Of a DNA stretch of 64,000 nt, positions 37,827 through 45,806 are shown piece after piece. Source of the stretch: Agreia sp. Leaf210. Lineage in GTDB: Bacteria > Actinomycetota > Actinomycetes > Actinomycetales > Microbacteriaceae. The notes beneath the pieces are model-generated. The model ran no database searches and was not told the DNA's origin. It saw only the letters and a list, made by a program, of their open reading frames with translations. The DNA lies in assembly GCF_001421485.1 (NCBI RefSeq), contig NZ_LMKK01000001.1:315717-379716 (forward strand), given 5' to 3'. Both the position numbers and the translations under genes were made by a program. Position 1 is the first letter of the stretch. Every line of letters begins with the position of its first letter.

Positions 37827-38426
37827 CATCTTGACCTTCCTCGCCCCGCGCTCCAATGGATGCGATTATGCGATCTCTGGCCGTACGTCTTTGCTGTTCT
37901 AAACAGACCGAGCAAGGCATACCCGTTTCGTTGAAGCGACCGAAATACTGTGGGCATCCTCAAACGCCTCTGCTCGAGCCCCCATTCGGTGTCTCGTAAC
38001 CTATCTGTCTCGAAAGCCATGGGATGCGAGACGGTCTCGAGCCCGACCACGCCAGTGAGCGATCACAGAACACCGCCACTTACCGATCAAGTCCACAGAT
38101 AGCCACCCCCGGAAACTCGCGGTTCACATCGGGCCAACGTCGACCTGCTCGCAAACGATCGTTTTCGGTGTGAGTCCACAGTCAACGACTCTGCGAATTC
38201 GTATCGGACGGCACTCTTCGATTTCGCAGCTTTTGACGCAGGGTGCGCACCTTTGGTTCTCCCGCATAAATGCTGGGCATACGCCGCGAAAGTCGTCATT
38301 TGAGTTCTTAGTGGAGCGCTCTCACATACGCTCATCGTACTCAGACGATCGTCTAACAAGATCGTCAAATCGCCGGAAGGCTTGCTCCACATTGTTCACA
38401 GCACCACGATCCCTGAATGGAACCCG
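37827..38426. other. Non-coding stretch with a dispersed repeat copy
   Basis: About 600 bases of lower GC content without a convincing gene. It carries the repeat copy at 37988-38025 and small palindromes such as AAACGATCGTTT (38152-38163) and GACGATCGTC near 38344. A minus-strand ORF at 38087-38392 was judged unlikely. The last part should contain the promoter of the YrdC-domain gene. Confidence 0.6.
37988..38025 (-). repeat. Single arm copy of the 37.2-kb inverted-repeat element
   Basis: 38 bases matching 37319-37356 at 31 positions: GGTGTCTCGTAACCT at one end and CGAAAGCCATGGGAT at the other. The opposite arm is missing, so this is a solitary or partly deleted copy. Confidence 0.65.
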
Positions 38427-39203
38427 ATGAGCACCACACCCATCCACTGGACCAGCGGCACGCCGACCGAGGCAGTCGACCTGCTATCGGCAGATGGCGG
38501 CATCGCCGTTGTCCCCACCAAAGTCGGCTACATCATCATGACGACCGATCGTCAGGGCCTTGAACGTAAGTTCGATGCCAAGGAGCGCAACCGCAACAAG
38601 CCGGGCGTCGTACTGGTGAGCTCTCTCGAGATGCTGCGCAAGCTGGCCCAGCTCACCCCCGAGATCGATTCGCTCTACGAGACCTGCTGGAACGAAGATG
38701 TGTTGCTCGGCTGCATCCTTCCGTGGAGTGAGACCGGCAAGGCCGTTCTGCCCGACGGGGCAGACGAACTGATGATGGACACGCGAGGCACGTCGTGCTT
38801 CGTGATCAAGTTCGGTGTCCCCGGAGAAAATGCCGCCCGCGAACTCTACGAGAAGCACGGCAAGATCGCCTTCGCCAGCTCCGCAAACCCTTCCGGGAAG
38901 GGCAACCGAGGCGTCGTCGCCGGCGTCGGCGAGCGCATCCTGGCAGCGGCCGACGTGATCATCGAGGCCGACGACTACGTTGCGTCGATCCAGCCCGACA
39001 AGAACGCCGACACCCGCTACGAGCAGGGCGTCATGGTATCGATGGTCGACGAATACGGGTCTCTCGTCCCCGAGCAGAACGGACAGCGGTCGATCACGCC
39101 CACGCCGGTACTCATTCGAAAGGGCCTGGCCGTCGACCGCATCATGTCGCTGCTGGCCGACACGTTCTCGAGCTGGAACTACCGCCAGGGCGAGTACTAC
39201 TAA
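38427..39203 (+). CDS. Sua5/YciO/YrdC-domain protein
   Basis: 258-residue protein of the YrdC fold, which binds threonine, bicarbonate and ATP in tRNA threonylcarbamoylation or carbamoyl transfer. Seen: VVPTKVGYIIMTTD (the conserved PTxxxY-like start), LERKFDAKERNRNKPGVVLV (KxR-K basic pocket), MDTRGTSCFVIKF and ASSANPSGKGN. It diverges from housekeeping TsaC/Sua5, so it is probably an accessory paralogue. ATG at 38427 is set by the conserved N-terminus. A degraded copy of its 3' end lies at 40531-40599. Confidence 0.82.
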   Translation: MSTTPIHWTSGTPTEAVDLLSADGGIAVVPTKVGYIIMTTDRQGLERKFDAKERNRNKPGVVLVSSLEMLRKLAQLTPEIDSLYETCWNEDVLLGCILPWSETGKAVLPDGADELMMDTRGTSCFVIKFGVPGENAARELYEKHGKIAFASSANPSGKGNRGVVAGVGERILAAADVIIEADDYVASIQPDKNADTRYEQGVMVSMVDEYGSLVPEQNGQRSITPTPVLIRKGLAVDRIMSLLADTFSSWNYRQGEYY

Positions 39204-39334
39204 GCCCGCAGATGAAGCACTGAGCCGGTCCTTCTGTGGCCGGACAAGAGGTCAAGGAGCAACGTCCTCTCAGCATCTCCGTGCCACATGTATCACTTCC
39301 AAATATCAGCACGACGGCAGACCGGAGATCCTCA

Positions 39335-39860
39335 ATGAAAAACGTGTTTTGGGCCGGCGCTCGGCACCGCCCCGTGCTTGTCTCACTTGCTGTACTGGCG
39401 CTGATAGTCGTTGGCGCATTGATCGGATCCGCCCTCGTGGCCACGACCGGCTCACCGATGGAAGATTTCACTTCCACAGAGGCACCAGGGAATGGTACCG
39501 ACGACTCCAAACCAGAAGAAAACTCGCTCAATCGCGGCAAGGGTACAGACGGCGAGGGTGTGAAGGAACTGAAGGACATCGTGGTCGTCTGCTCAAACGT
39601 GCGAAGGAGACCGGACAACCGACTTCTTGCATCATGGCCCGATGGGGCAAATGATGCCCAAGAACGACACCTCCAAGTCTCTTTGTCTACCGCGACAGCA
39701 CTGACCGCGTCCCGAGAGACGCGGACGTTTCAATGCCATGTTCGCTTCATCAAACGCAGTCCACTGACGTTTGTTCGCGGCAGAGCGCACCGCGGCACAG
39801 TTCGGCTTTCCTCTTAGCGAAGCCCAACTTGATTCGGCCGTGAGAGAGCACCGTGGGTGA
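39335..39860 (+). pseudogene. Decayed gene for a membrane-anchored protein
   Basis: ATG at 39335 opens a protein with a membrane segment (VLVSLAVLALIVVGALIGSAL) and an acidic Ser/Thr/Gly-rich linker. After about residue 85 the reading frame (to 39817) becomes unlikely, while plausible protein continues in other frames: VYRDSTDRVPRDADV, NAMFASSNAV followed by a TGA, then AAQFGFPLSEAQLDSAVREH ending at TGA 39858. This looks like several indels plus a stop in a once-functional secreted or signalling protein. The original domain is not recognised. Confidence 0.55.
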
Positions 39861-39952
39861 TCTATGTCCTCCTGCGGCCGGCTTCGAAAACACAACGGCT
39901 GAAGGCACGCGTCGTTGTTCCACTAACAAAGCACCGAAAGAAGAAAGAAACA

Positions 39953-40429
39953 ATGCGAATCCCTCAACGACTGAAACGACCTCTCTCCGGAGCATTGGCG
40001 GTGCTGGCTATCACTGCCGCCACCTTCGTGTTCTCTCCGACGCAGGCCGCCAATGCACAAGCTGGCTACCGGGTCTGCGGCGCCTGGAACTCTGCTAGCG
40101 CTGCCGGTGTCTACGGAAAAGGTGTGGACCTGACGGACTTCCCATGGATGGTGGGCACGGGCCTGGTCGTGAAAGTAGCAAACGGCGGCAAGGGTACCTG
40201 CGAAAGCAAGCTCGGCTTCATGAAGACGTTCTACGGACAGGCCTACGACGGCACCCTAGCCAGGCGCTCCTTCAGCATGGTGACGTGCGAAAACTTCGGT
40301 AATGCGATCGGCGGTCAAGGGTGGGACCCGTGTAGCAACCTCGAAGTCAACAAGATCTACAAGTACACGTCGAGATTTGACGAGATTCACCCGGTGAAGT
40401 ATCCGGGGTTTCAATTCTGGAATAACTGA
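39953..40429 (+). CDS. Small secreted protein of unknown function
   Basis: 158 residues. A Sec signal peptide (MRIPQRLKRPLSG, hydrophobic core ALAVLAITAATFVF, cleavage after NAQA) exports a mature protein of about 120 residues with four Cys, which could form two disulfides. No domain recognised; it is rich in Gly, Lys and aromatic residues. ATG at 39953 follows an A/G-rich GAAAGAAGAAAG leader. It is followed by a perfect intrinsic terminator, so it is a monocistronic unit. Confidence 0.75.
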   Translation: MRIPQRLKRPLSGALAVLAITAATFVFSPTQAANAQAGYRVCGAWNSASAAGVYGKGVDLTDFPWMVGTGLVVKVANGGKGTCESKLGFMKTFYGQAYDGTLARRSFSMVTCENFGNAIGGQGWDPCSNLEVNKIYKYTSRFDEIHPVKYPGFQFWNN

Positions 40430-40440
40430 TCCCAAAGACA

Positions 40441-40482
40441 CGAGACCAGATTGATTCGGGGTCAAATCTGGTCTCGTTTTTT
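40441..40482 (+). terminator. Rho-independent terminator
   Basis: Perfect 12-base stem CGAGACCAGATT (40441-40452) / AATCTGGTCTCG (40465-40476), 12-base loop, then six T. It lies 11 bases after the stop codon of the secreted-protein gene. Confidence 0.92.
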
Positions 40483-40530
40483 GCGCGAATGATGCGTGCT
40501 TGTCTCATGCGGTCGCTCAGGGCATCAAAG

Positions 40531-40599
40531 GCTTGGGTATCGTCGCTGCTGACAGAAACGTTCTTGAAATGGAACCGCTGCCAGGGCGAGTACTCCTAG
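40531..40599 (+). pseudogene. Remnant of the 3' end of a YrdC-domain gene
   Basis: The stretch resembles 39136-39204, the last about 22 codons of the intact YrdC gene, including GTCGCTGCTG and the 15-base identity GCCAGGGCGAGTACT just before the stop (CCTAG here, ACTAA in the intact gene). No upstream part remains. It is either a relic of a second allele or one end of a duplication created by insertion of the intervening 1.3 kb. Confidence 0.65.
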
Positions 40600-40821
40600 G
40601 CCAGCACTCTTCACTGATGTCCGACATCTAGGGGCGGACTCACATGCGATGTCTGATCGATCTTGAACTCGGGCGGTCTCGGCATTCACGACAACGATGC
40701 CGTGGTGAGCTCGGGTGACGAGGATGTATCTCCATCTGTCACTGCGTTAGCCGTGGTCAAAGCATTACCCCTGGAGGTTCTGATGTAACGCAAATCGAGC
40801 CAAAGTAGCAAAGGAATACCC

Positions 40822-41933
40822 ATGTATATATTTTCGTCTGGGATCGGTAGATCCGCTCGGGCCGTCGCTATCGCATCCTGTGTGATGCTCGCTCTAATTT
40901 CTGCTCCTACAACCGCACAAGCTGACCCTTCAGCTCCAAGCGAACAATCGGATGGCTCTGATGGAGGGATGAAGACCGACTCCCCAGGCGGAACAGAACA
41001 GACCGACCCCCCAGGCGGAACAGAACAGACCGACCCCCCAGGCGGAACAGAACAGACCGACCCCCCAGGCGGAACAAACAGACCGACCCCCCAGGCGGAA
41101 CAGAACAGACCGACCCCCCGGGCGGAACAGAACAGCTGGATCCCTCAGATCTGGGTGAACAAGCTAAAGACCTGGATCAGAGCGAATTTGTGTCCCCGTC
41201 ACGCACAGAGCTGCCCGTGGTCGCAGGTACCCGGGTCAGGCTAGGAGAGGGTGGAGACTGCACCGTGGGCGTAGTCCTAACAAAGAGGCCAGGGTATTTC
41301 GAATATTTCGATCCGAAGTTTAGGGCGACCCGCTTCGGTATTATCGCTGGCCACTGCGCACACCGAGTAGGTGAAGCTGTTCTGGTAGGTCGGACGGTTG
41401 TAGGTTCTGTGGTCTCGCGTGATCCGCACATCGACGTGTCGCTATTCAAAATAGAGCCGGAGCGGCATGGGCACTATGACTGTCACCCCACCTCCTTTGG
41501 GCCACATTGCTTTGGCGTAAATTTCACCTACTCACCTCGGGGATTCGGGAAGGTCATCCTTCGACCGGGCGAGAGGCAAGCTTCGACGGCAATTCCGATG
41601 ACCGGAACTGGTGTCCCAACAATTGCCGAACAGTATTGCATCAGCGGCTCCACAAGCGGCCTCGACTGCCGATTTAGCGAAGCTAGTATTCCCCCGGACT
41701 CCGCGTGGACGCGCTCCAACGTACCGCGCGCCGCATTCAATCAATGGCATAACGTGCAACCAGGCGATTCAGGAGGCCCGGTGGTGAGTGTCAACGGAAA
41801 GTTCTATGGCATCGTGACTGATGCCGGACACCTGCTCCGCTCCGACTCACGTTTTGAAGACCTAACCGGGTATGTACCCGCAGGGCTGGTGTTCCAATAC
41901 GCAAGAGGGTACTCAATAGCTCCTCCCAATTAG
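40822..41933 (+). pseudogene. Secreted trypsin-like serine protease, frameshifted in its linker repeat
   Basis: ATG 40822 (after AAAGGAATACC) encodes a signal peptide ending near TAQA and then tandem GGTEQTDPP repeats. One repeat unit (41068-41093) is 26 instead of 27 bases, shifting the frame; the downstream frame from about 41190 to TAG 41933 encodes a chymotrypsin-fold domain with the triad AGHCAH (His), HIDVSLFKI (Asp) and PGDSGGPVV (Ser). Adding one base after 41076 gives one 370-residue protein: signal, Pro/Thr-rich linker, protease. Alone, the second half lacks export and the first half lacks the enzyme. It may be a phase-variable gene, a pseudogene or an assembly error. Confidence 0.8.
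40987..41135 (+). repeat. Tandem 27-bp repeat in the protease linker
   Basis: Units at 40987-41013, 41014-41040, 41041-41067, 41068-41093 (26 bp, one G missing), 41094-41120 and a 15-base partial unit to 41135. Units 1-3 are identical. Each encodes GGTEQTDPP in the original frame. Confidence 0.9.
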
Positions 41934-42014
41934 TCCTTGTTGACCGGTCCGCGCGCGGCCCCGAAAGGATCTATCGGGTCGCGCCGCTCTGTCGAGCTGT
42001 CCGCAAACGATCCC

Positions 42015-42314
42015 TCAGCGGGCGCGACTCTGCCATTCAAAGCTCACCTTCGCGGCAGGCGTCAGCTCAGCAGCAAGCGCAACGCTGAGGTCCCTTCCGT
42101 GCGCTGTCCATCGCTCTTCATCGGCCGAACTGCTCCAGCCTCGCTCGGGCGAGAACCTTGTCCGCCAAAGCTCCATCCACGTCTTTAAGTCGGAGGTGAG
42201 TGAACTGGAGAGATTCAGGTCAGTTGGCGTGAGTGCGTAATTTTGGCCGCCGTCTTCCCACAAGGGCCAGTTATGGCCCCAGTCGGGAAACATTCGGATC
42301 AATCTGATCGGCAT
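42015..42314 (-). CDS. Conserved hypothetical small protein
   Basis: 99 residues, rich in Trp, with PDWGHNWPLWEDG near the N-terminus and SSSLTSDLKTWMELW in the middle. I recall similar short actinobacterial proteins with DYG(H)xxPLWE and LSxDLTxxLxxW patterns of unknown function, so this is likely a real family. TAAACT six bases upstream of the ATG at 42314 supports a leaderless transcript and fixes the start. Confidence 0.65.
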   Translation of the reverse strand: MPIRLIRMFPDWGHNWPLWEDGGQNYALTPTDLNLSSSLTSDLKTWMELWRTRFSPERGWSSSADEERWTAHGRDLSVALAAELTPAAKVSFEWQSRAR

Positions 42315-42348
42315 TGATCGAGTTTACGTCTGCACGAATTAACGTCAT

Positions 42349-42380
42349 AGTGCCCGTAAGACGGTGGTCTTACGGGCACT
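42349..42380. repeat. 32-nt hairpin repeat, copy 1
   Basis: Perfect inverted repeat AGTGCCCGTAAGAC / GTCTTACGGGCACT with a GGTG loop. It lies between two divergent genes, so it is not simply a terminator. Copies with the same AGTGCCCG...CGGGCACT ends and the same 32-base length are at 44989 and 45594. Confidence 0.85.
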
Positions 42381-42457
42381 CGCTCATCGACTCAAGACCA
42401 AGTACTCGTTGAGGGATCGGCTAACGGACGCCTTGCCTTCAACGATACGGTCGTGAA

Positions 42458-42838
42458 ATGACTTCTCCCGATGATGCTAGCCAGACTCTAGATGCTGCCG
42501 AAGACGAGCTGTTGGCTGCCATGCGTTCGAGCGACCTTGTCGCGTTGGACAAGTTGATCTCTGATGACCTGATTTTTGTTGGGCCTCAAGGGCACGCCAT
42601 CACCAAAGAGGCCGACCTGGAGTCACATCGCACGGGAACGACCAACTTTGAACGGATCGATGAACTGGAACGGCGCTCTGTCACGACGGGTGGACGCGGC
42701 ACTACTGATACGGAAGCCACCGCAGTGCTACGTGTAGATGGTGCACCGATTCAGATGCGCTTGCTCTGGCACCGCGAATGGCAAACCGTCGATGGGCAAT
42801 GGAAAGTTGTCGGAGGTTCCGTTGTGGGGATTGAATAG
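42458..42838 (+). CDS. DUF4440/SnoaL-like NTF2-fold protein
   Basis: 126-residue protein with the DUF4440 pattern: AAEDELLAAMRSSDLVALDKLISDDLIFVGPQG, then alternating strands ending RLLWHREWQTVDGQWKVVGGS. The first quoted stretch spans residues about 11-45. NTF2-fold proteins of this group are mostly of unknown activity. TACGGT six bases before ATG 42458 indicates a leaderless start. Confidence 0.8.
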   Translation: MTSPDDASQTLDAAEDELLAAMRSSDLVALDKLISDDLIFVGPQGHAITKEADLESHRTGTTNFERIDELERRSVTTGGRGTTDTEATAVLRVDGAPIQMRLLWHREWQTVDGQWKVVGGSVVGIE

Positions 42839-42971
42839 CGCCCTGACATCCATCTATCCGTTGATATGCCGTTGCCCGTTAACGGATCGTCTAAAGGGCA
42901 TCAGCAAACTGGCCGATCGCTACAAGTTCAGCTGGGATGCCCGCAAGCCGATGGATAAGCGAATAGTGACG

Positions 42972-43385
42972 TCATGCCGCGGGTTGCGCGCTCGAACTCG
43001 TCGTGGCAATGGTCTGACGGTACGCGGCGATCTTGCGTTCCAGCGCAGCCACATGCCGCTGAACCTCGGCCTGTCGGTCGAGGACGGCCGCGTGGTGCTG
43101 TTCGAGGAGGGCCAGACGTTCAGCATCATCAGCGCCGGCCCGGTACGCGGCCGCGTACTCGCGCATCTCGTGGACGCTCATCCCCGTGCCACGGAGCATT
43201 ACTGTTCCGGCAAGCCAACTCAATGCAGCCGTGTCGTACCGACGCCAACCGTCCGGACTACGGCCGGGTGCGGGTGCGATGCCTTCCTTCTCGTAGTAGC
43301 GGATCGTGTCGACGGTGATGCCGAGTAACTCCGCGGCGACGCTGATCGTGACGGACTGGTCGACGTGGACCTCCGGAAGAAGCAT
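42972..43385 (-). CDS. MerR-family transcriptional regulator
   Basis: 137 residues: MerR helix-turn-helix (VAAELLGITVDTIRYYEKEGI), RRYDTAALSWL, then a coiled-coil dimerisation helix. No effector-binding Cys is present, so it belongs with the aldo/keto-reductase-linked MerR group rather than the metal sensors. It is divergent from the aldo/keto reductase gene, with a MerR-type operator between them. ATG at 43385 is used; the longer frame reaches into the operator. Confidence 0.88.
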   Translation of the reverse strand: MLLPEVHVDQSVTISVAAELLGITVDTIRYYEKEGIAPAPGRSPDGWRRYDTAALSWLAGTVMLRGTGMSVHEMREYAAAYRAGADDAERLALLEQHHAAVLDRQAEVQRHVAALERKIAAYRQTIATTSSSAQPAA

Positions 43386-43400
43386 GCTCTGAGTCTCCCA

Positions 43401-43430
43401 CTTGACATGGTGTGCGCACCAGGGTCGAGA
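43401..43430. promoter_or_regulatory. MerR-type operator/promoter for the aldo/keto reductase
   Basis: TTGACA (43402-43407) overlaps the dyad TGGTG-TGCG-CACCA (43407-43420), flanked by CTTGAC and GGTCGAG. A palindrome starting at the -35 and filling a long spacer is the usual MerR arrangement. The -10 is not clear. Confidence 0.5.
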
Positions 43431-43473
43431 GTTAGGTCGTCCGGGTCGACCCGGCGGTGAACGGAGAACACAC

Positions 43474-44457
43474 ATGCAGCAGATTCCTCTCGGCTCCCAG
43501 GGCCTCGTCACGTCCTCGCTCGGACTCGGGTGCATGGGGATGAGTGCCTTCTACGGCGGCGCCACCGAAACCGGTTCCGTCGAGGGTATCCGCCGAGCAC
43601 TAGACCTCGGGATCACGTTGTTCGACACAGCAGAGGCGTACGGACCGTTCGAGAACGAGCAGTTGCTTGGCCGGGCTCTCGGTGCCGACCGGGACCGGGT
43701 GGTCGTCGCGTCGAAGTTCGCCACAGACTTCACCGACGACGGCACCCCGATCGGCCTTGACGGGTCCCCAGAGCATGCCCGTCGCGCGATCGACCGGTCT
43801 CTCGGCCACCTCGGTGCCGACCACGTCGACCTCTGGTATCTGCACCGCGCCGACCCGAACGTGCCGATCGAGGACACCATCGGTGCAATGAGCGAAGCCG
43901 TCGCCGCCGGCAAGGCCCGGTACATCGGCGTCTCAGAAACCTCAGCAGAAACCCTGAGACGGGCGCACGCAACGTTCCCGATCACAGCGATCCAGTCCGA
44001 GTACAGCCTCTTCGAGCGTGACGCCGAGCACAATGGCGTCCTCGACACCGCCTCGGAGCTCGGCATCGGGTTCGTACCGTTTTCCCCGCTCGGCCGCGGG
44101 TTTCTCTCCGGCACCGTCACCCGGAAAGACGACCTGCCTGAGGGGGACGCCCGCCGGAACCTTCCCCGGTTCTCGGACGAAGCCATCGACGCGAACCTCC
44201 GCGTCGTCGACGCGCTCGGGGTCATCGCCGATGAGAAAGGCGTCACCACCGCGCAGCTCGCACTCGCGTGGCTCATCCAGGCTGGCACCGTCCCGATTCC
44301 CGGCACCACGAAAGCGTCGCGGGTCGAGGAGAACGTCGCCGCCGCGGACGTTGTGCTCACCGCCAGCGACCTCGAACAGATCGAGGCTGCCTCACCGCAC
44401 GGCGTGGCCGTCGGAACCCGCAATACCGAAGCAGGGATGGCGCGAGACCGCGGCTGA
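43474..44457 (+). CDS. Aldo/keto reductase
   Basis: 327-residue NADPH-dependent TIM-barrel oxidoreductase of the AKR13/YajO-like group. Seen: GLGCMGMSAFYG, FDTAEAYGPFENE (active-site Asp and Tyr), VVASKFATDF (catalytic Lys), DLWYLHRADP (catalytic His) and IPGTTKASRVEEN (cofactor phosphate site). It reduces aldehydes or ketones; the physiological substrate is not known. RBS ACGGAG precedes ATG 43474. The divergent MerR gene probably controls it. Confidence 0.93.
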   Translation: MQQIPLGSQGLVTSSLGLGCMGMSAFYGGATETGSVEGIRRALDLGITLFDTAEAYGPFENEQLLGRALGADRDRVVVASKFATDFTDDGTPIGLDGSPEHARRAIDRSLGHLGADHVDLWYLHRADPNVPIEDTIGAMSEAVAAGKARYIGVSETSAETLRRAHATFPITAIQSEYSLFERDAEHNGVLDTASELGIGFVPFSPLGRGFLSGTVTRKDDLPEGDARRNLPRFSDEAIDANLRVVDALGVIADEKGVTTAQLALAWLIQAGTVPIPGTTKASRVEENVAAADVVLTASDLEQIEAASPHGVAVGTRNTEAGMARDRG

Positions 44458-44708
44458 CTCACACCTGGTGCAGAGCTGGTGAGATCCTCCAACGAGCGGA
44501 GCTTGTTCAGAATCGATCGTTTCCGGTCTGAGCGCGGCACTTTTGATCTAGGCCTGTTGTCCTTAAGTGTGTGTGAAGTCGATTGCTAGATGGCGGCATT
44601 CTGTGATCGAGTAGTGACGGTTGAAGCCCACCCGCAAGACGATCGTTTTACGTGCACGCATAGTCGCTTACCCATGCGTTGGCGGCGCGATCAAATAATG
44701 TGTGACCA

Positions 44709-44912
44709 ATGAGAGTAAGAAGCTGGCTATACATACTGGTGGCTGCAGCCGCCGCAGCGACTACCGCTCTAGTAGTTGCGCACGTCCACAACTACTTTGG
44801 CTCCAAACTCGCCTTGCTTGTGACCAACGGCATGTGGATCGTGGGCTTAGCTGGCGTGCTCGTGTCTCTGGTCGCCATAGCGTTTCTTCTCAGGCGTCAC
44901 CGCCGACCGTAA
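44709..44912 (+). CDS. Small two-helix membrane protein
   Basis: 67 residues, two hydrophobic helices (about 6-24 and 35-60) with a basic C-terminus RRHRRP. No family recognised. TAATGT seven bases before the ATG fits the leaderless promoters seen elsewhere. Upstream (44458-44708) I see no gene, only short palindromes such as CGATCG. Confidence 0.5.
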   Translation: MRVRSWLYILVAAAAAATTALVVAHVHNYFGSKLALLVTNGMWIVGLAGVLVSLVAIAFLLRRHRRP

Positions 44913-44939
44913 ATGACGAGCCTTTGCCGACCTCGAGCC

Positions 44940-45020
44940 GCCCGTGAGCCGGTGGTCTCACGGGCACCTACTGACCACACCGAGACCGAGTGCCCGCTGA
45001 GGGATCCTTCAACGGGCACT
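44940..45020. repeat. Paired hairpin repeats, copy 2
   Basis: First hairpin 44940-44965 (GCCCGTGAG / CTCACGGGC) and second 44989-45020 (AGTGCCCG / CGGGCACT, 32 bases). The block resembles 42349-42430, where the same order of a CGGTGGTCT hairpin followed by GAGGGATC is seen. It abuts the 3' end of the acetyltransferase gene. Confidence 0.75.
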
Positions 45021-45577
45021 TAGCCAGCGGGCCAACCGTTCTGAGGGATACGGTCGTCAGCGCGACCCAACGTTCCTGTCCACGAGCGAACCGCGGAACC
45101 ATCGCGCCCCGGAACGATCCCTGACGCTTCTCCTGTGTATCGGAAGCCGACCTTGCGGGCGACTCTCGATGAAGCGATATTGCCCACCACGCACTCCCAT
45201 AGAACTTCAGAACGCCCTGTCTGTTGGAAAACTGCTTCTATTGCCGCGGCGAGTGCTTCTGGCATGACCCCGCGTCCGCGATGTGGGCGGCCGAGCCAGT
45301 AACCCACCATGCCGGTGTTCATGCGGACCCCAACGACACCCAGGAGCGGTTGGCCGACGCCGTCTCGGATTGCCCAGGTCCATTCACGGCCGCTCGACCA
45401 GCCTGTCGGCACGAAATCATTGACGAAGTATTCGGCATGCTCTCGTTCGTACGGCCAAGGAGTCGTCATGAAATCCCGGAACACCAAGTCCGTGCAATAG
45501 ACGCTAATTCGATCCACGTCCGTTGCGCTCGGTTGGTCGAGCACGAAGCGTCTCGTTGATAGTGGGTACGGCTCCAT
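45020..45577 (-). CDS. GNAT-family N-acetyltransferase (RimJ/RimL-like)
   Basis: 185 residues. The acetyl-CoA-binding pattern GYWLGRPHRGRGVMPEAL and NIASSRVARKVGFRYTGE are clear RimJ/RimL-type motifs. The target amine (ribosomal protein N-terminus, antibiotic or small molecule) is unknown. ATG at 45577 is preferred to a TTG three codons upstream, since TAGCAT lies eight bases before the ATG. Its stop lies inside the hairpin repeat. Confidence 0.88.
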   Translation of the reverse strand: MEPYPLSTRRFVLDQPSATDVDRISVYCTDLVFRDFMTTPWPYEREHAEYFVNDFVPTGWSSGREWTWAIRDGVGQPLLGVVGVRMNTGMVGYWLGRPHRGRGVMPEALAAAIEAVFQQTGRSEVLWECVVGNIASSRVARKVGFRYTGEASGIVPGRDGSAVRSWTGTLGRADDRIPQNGWPAG

Positions 45578-45593
45578 GTTCGGCAATGCTAGT

Positions 45594-45625
45594 AGTGCCC
45601 GTAAGACGGTCCCTCAACGGGCACT
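45594..45625. repeat. 32-nt hairpin repeat, copy 3
   Basis: AGTGCCCGT (45594-45602) and ACGGGCACT (45617-45625), total 32 bases, same ends as copies 1 and 2. It lies just upstream of the acetyltransferase promoter. Confidence 0.8.
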
Positions 45626-45732
45626 TCACATTCAATCGCGATGCCGCGCCCGCGTCGTTGGTGGGATGCCCGTTTACCCCGCCCGACTTAATTGCCCGGA
45701 AGGGTGCCCTATCGGCAACACGATTCAGCGAC

Positions 45733-45752
45733 TCGAAACCCAAGGGATGGGA
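45733..45752 (-). repeat. Partial copy of the 37.2-kb element end
   Basis: CTCGAAACCCAAGGGATG matches the outer end of the 37.2-kb inverted repeat (TTCGAAACCCATGGGATG) with two differences. The inner part has diverged. It marks the right edge of the repeat-rich region. Confidence 0.5.
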
Positions 45753-45806
45753 GACGTGACATTCTCTGCTGTGCAGCGATGACGACCCATCTCCATTCAG
45801 CGCCGG

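Noticed and set aside
38087-38392. Minus-strand 101-codon ORF in the 38-kb spacer
   Set aside because: No RBS or leaderless -10, no domain, and it crosses repeat-like palindromes; not supportable as a gene.
40987-41135. CRISPR-like tandem repeats
   Set aside because: The 27-bp units are contiguous with no spacers and encode a peptide linker, so this is a coding minisatellite.
45504-45743. Minus-strand ORF across the repeats upstream of the acetyltransferase
   Set aside because: It overlaps the acetyltransferase gene and is built from the hairpin and element-end repeats.
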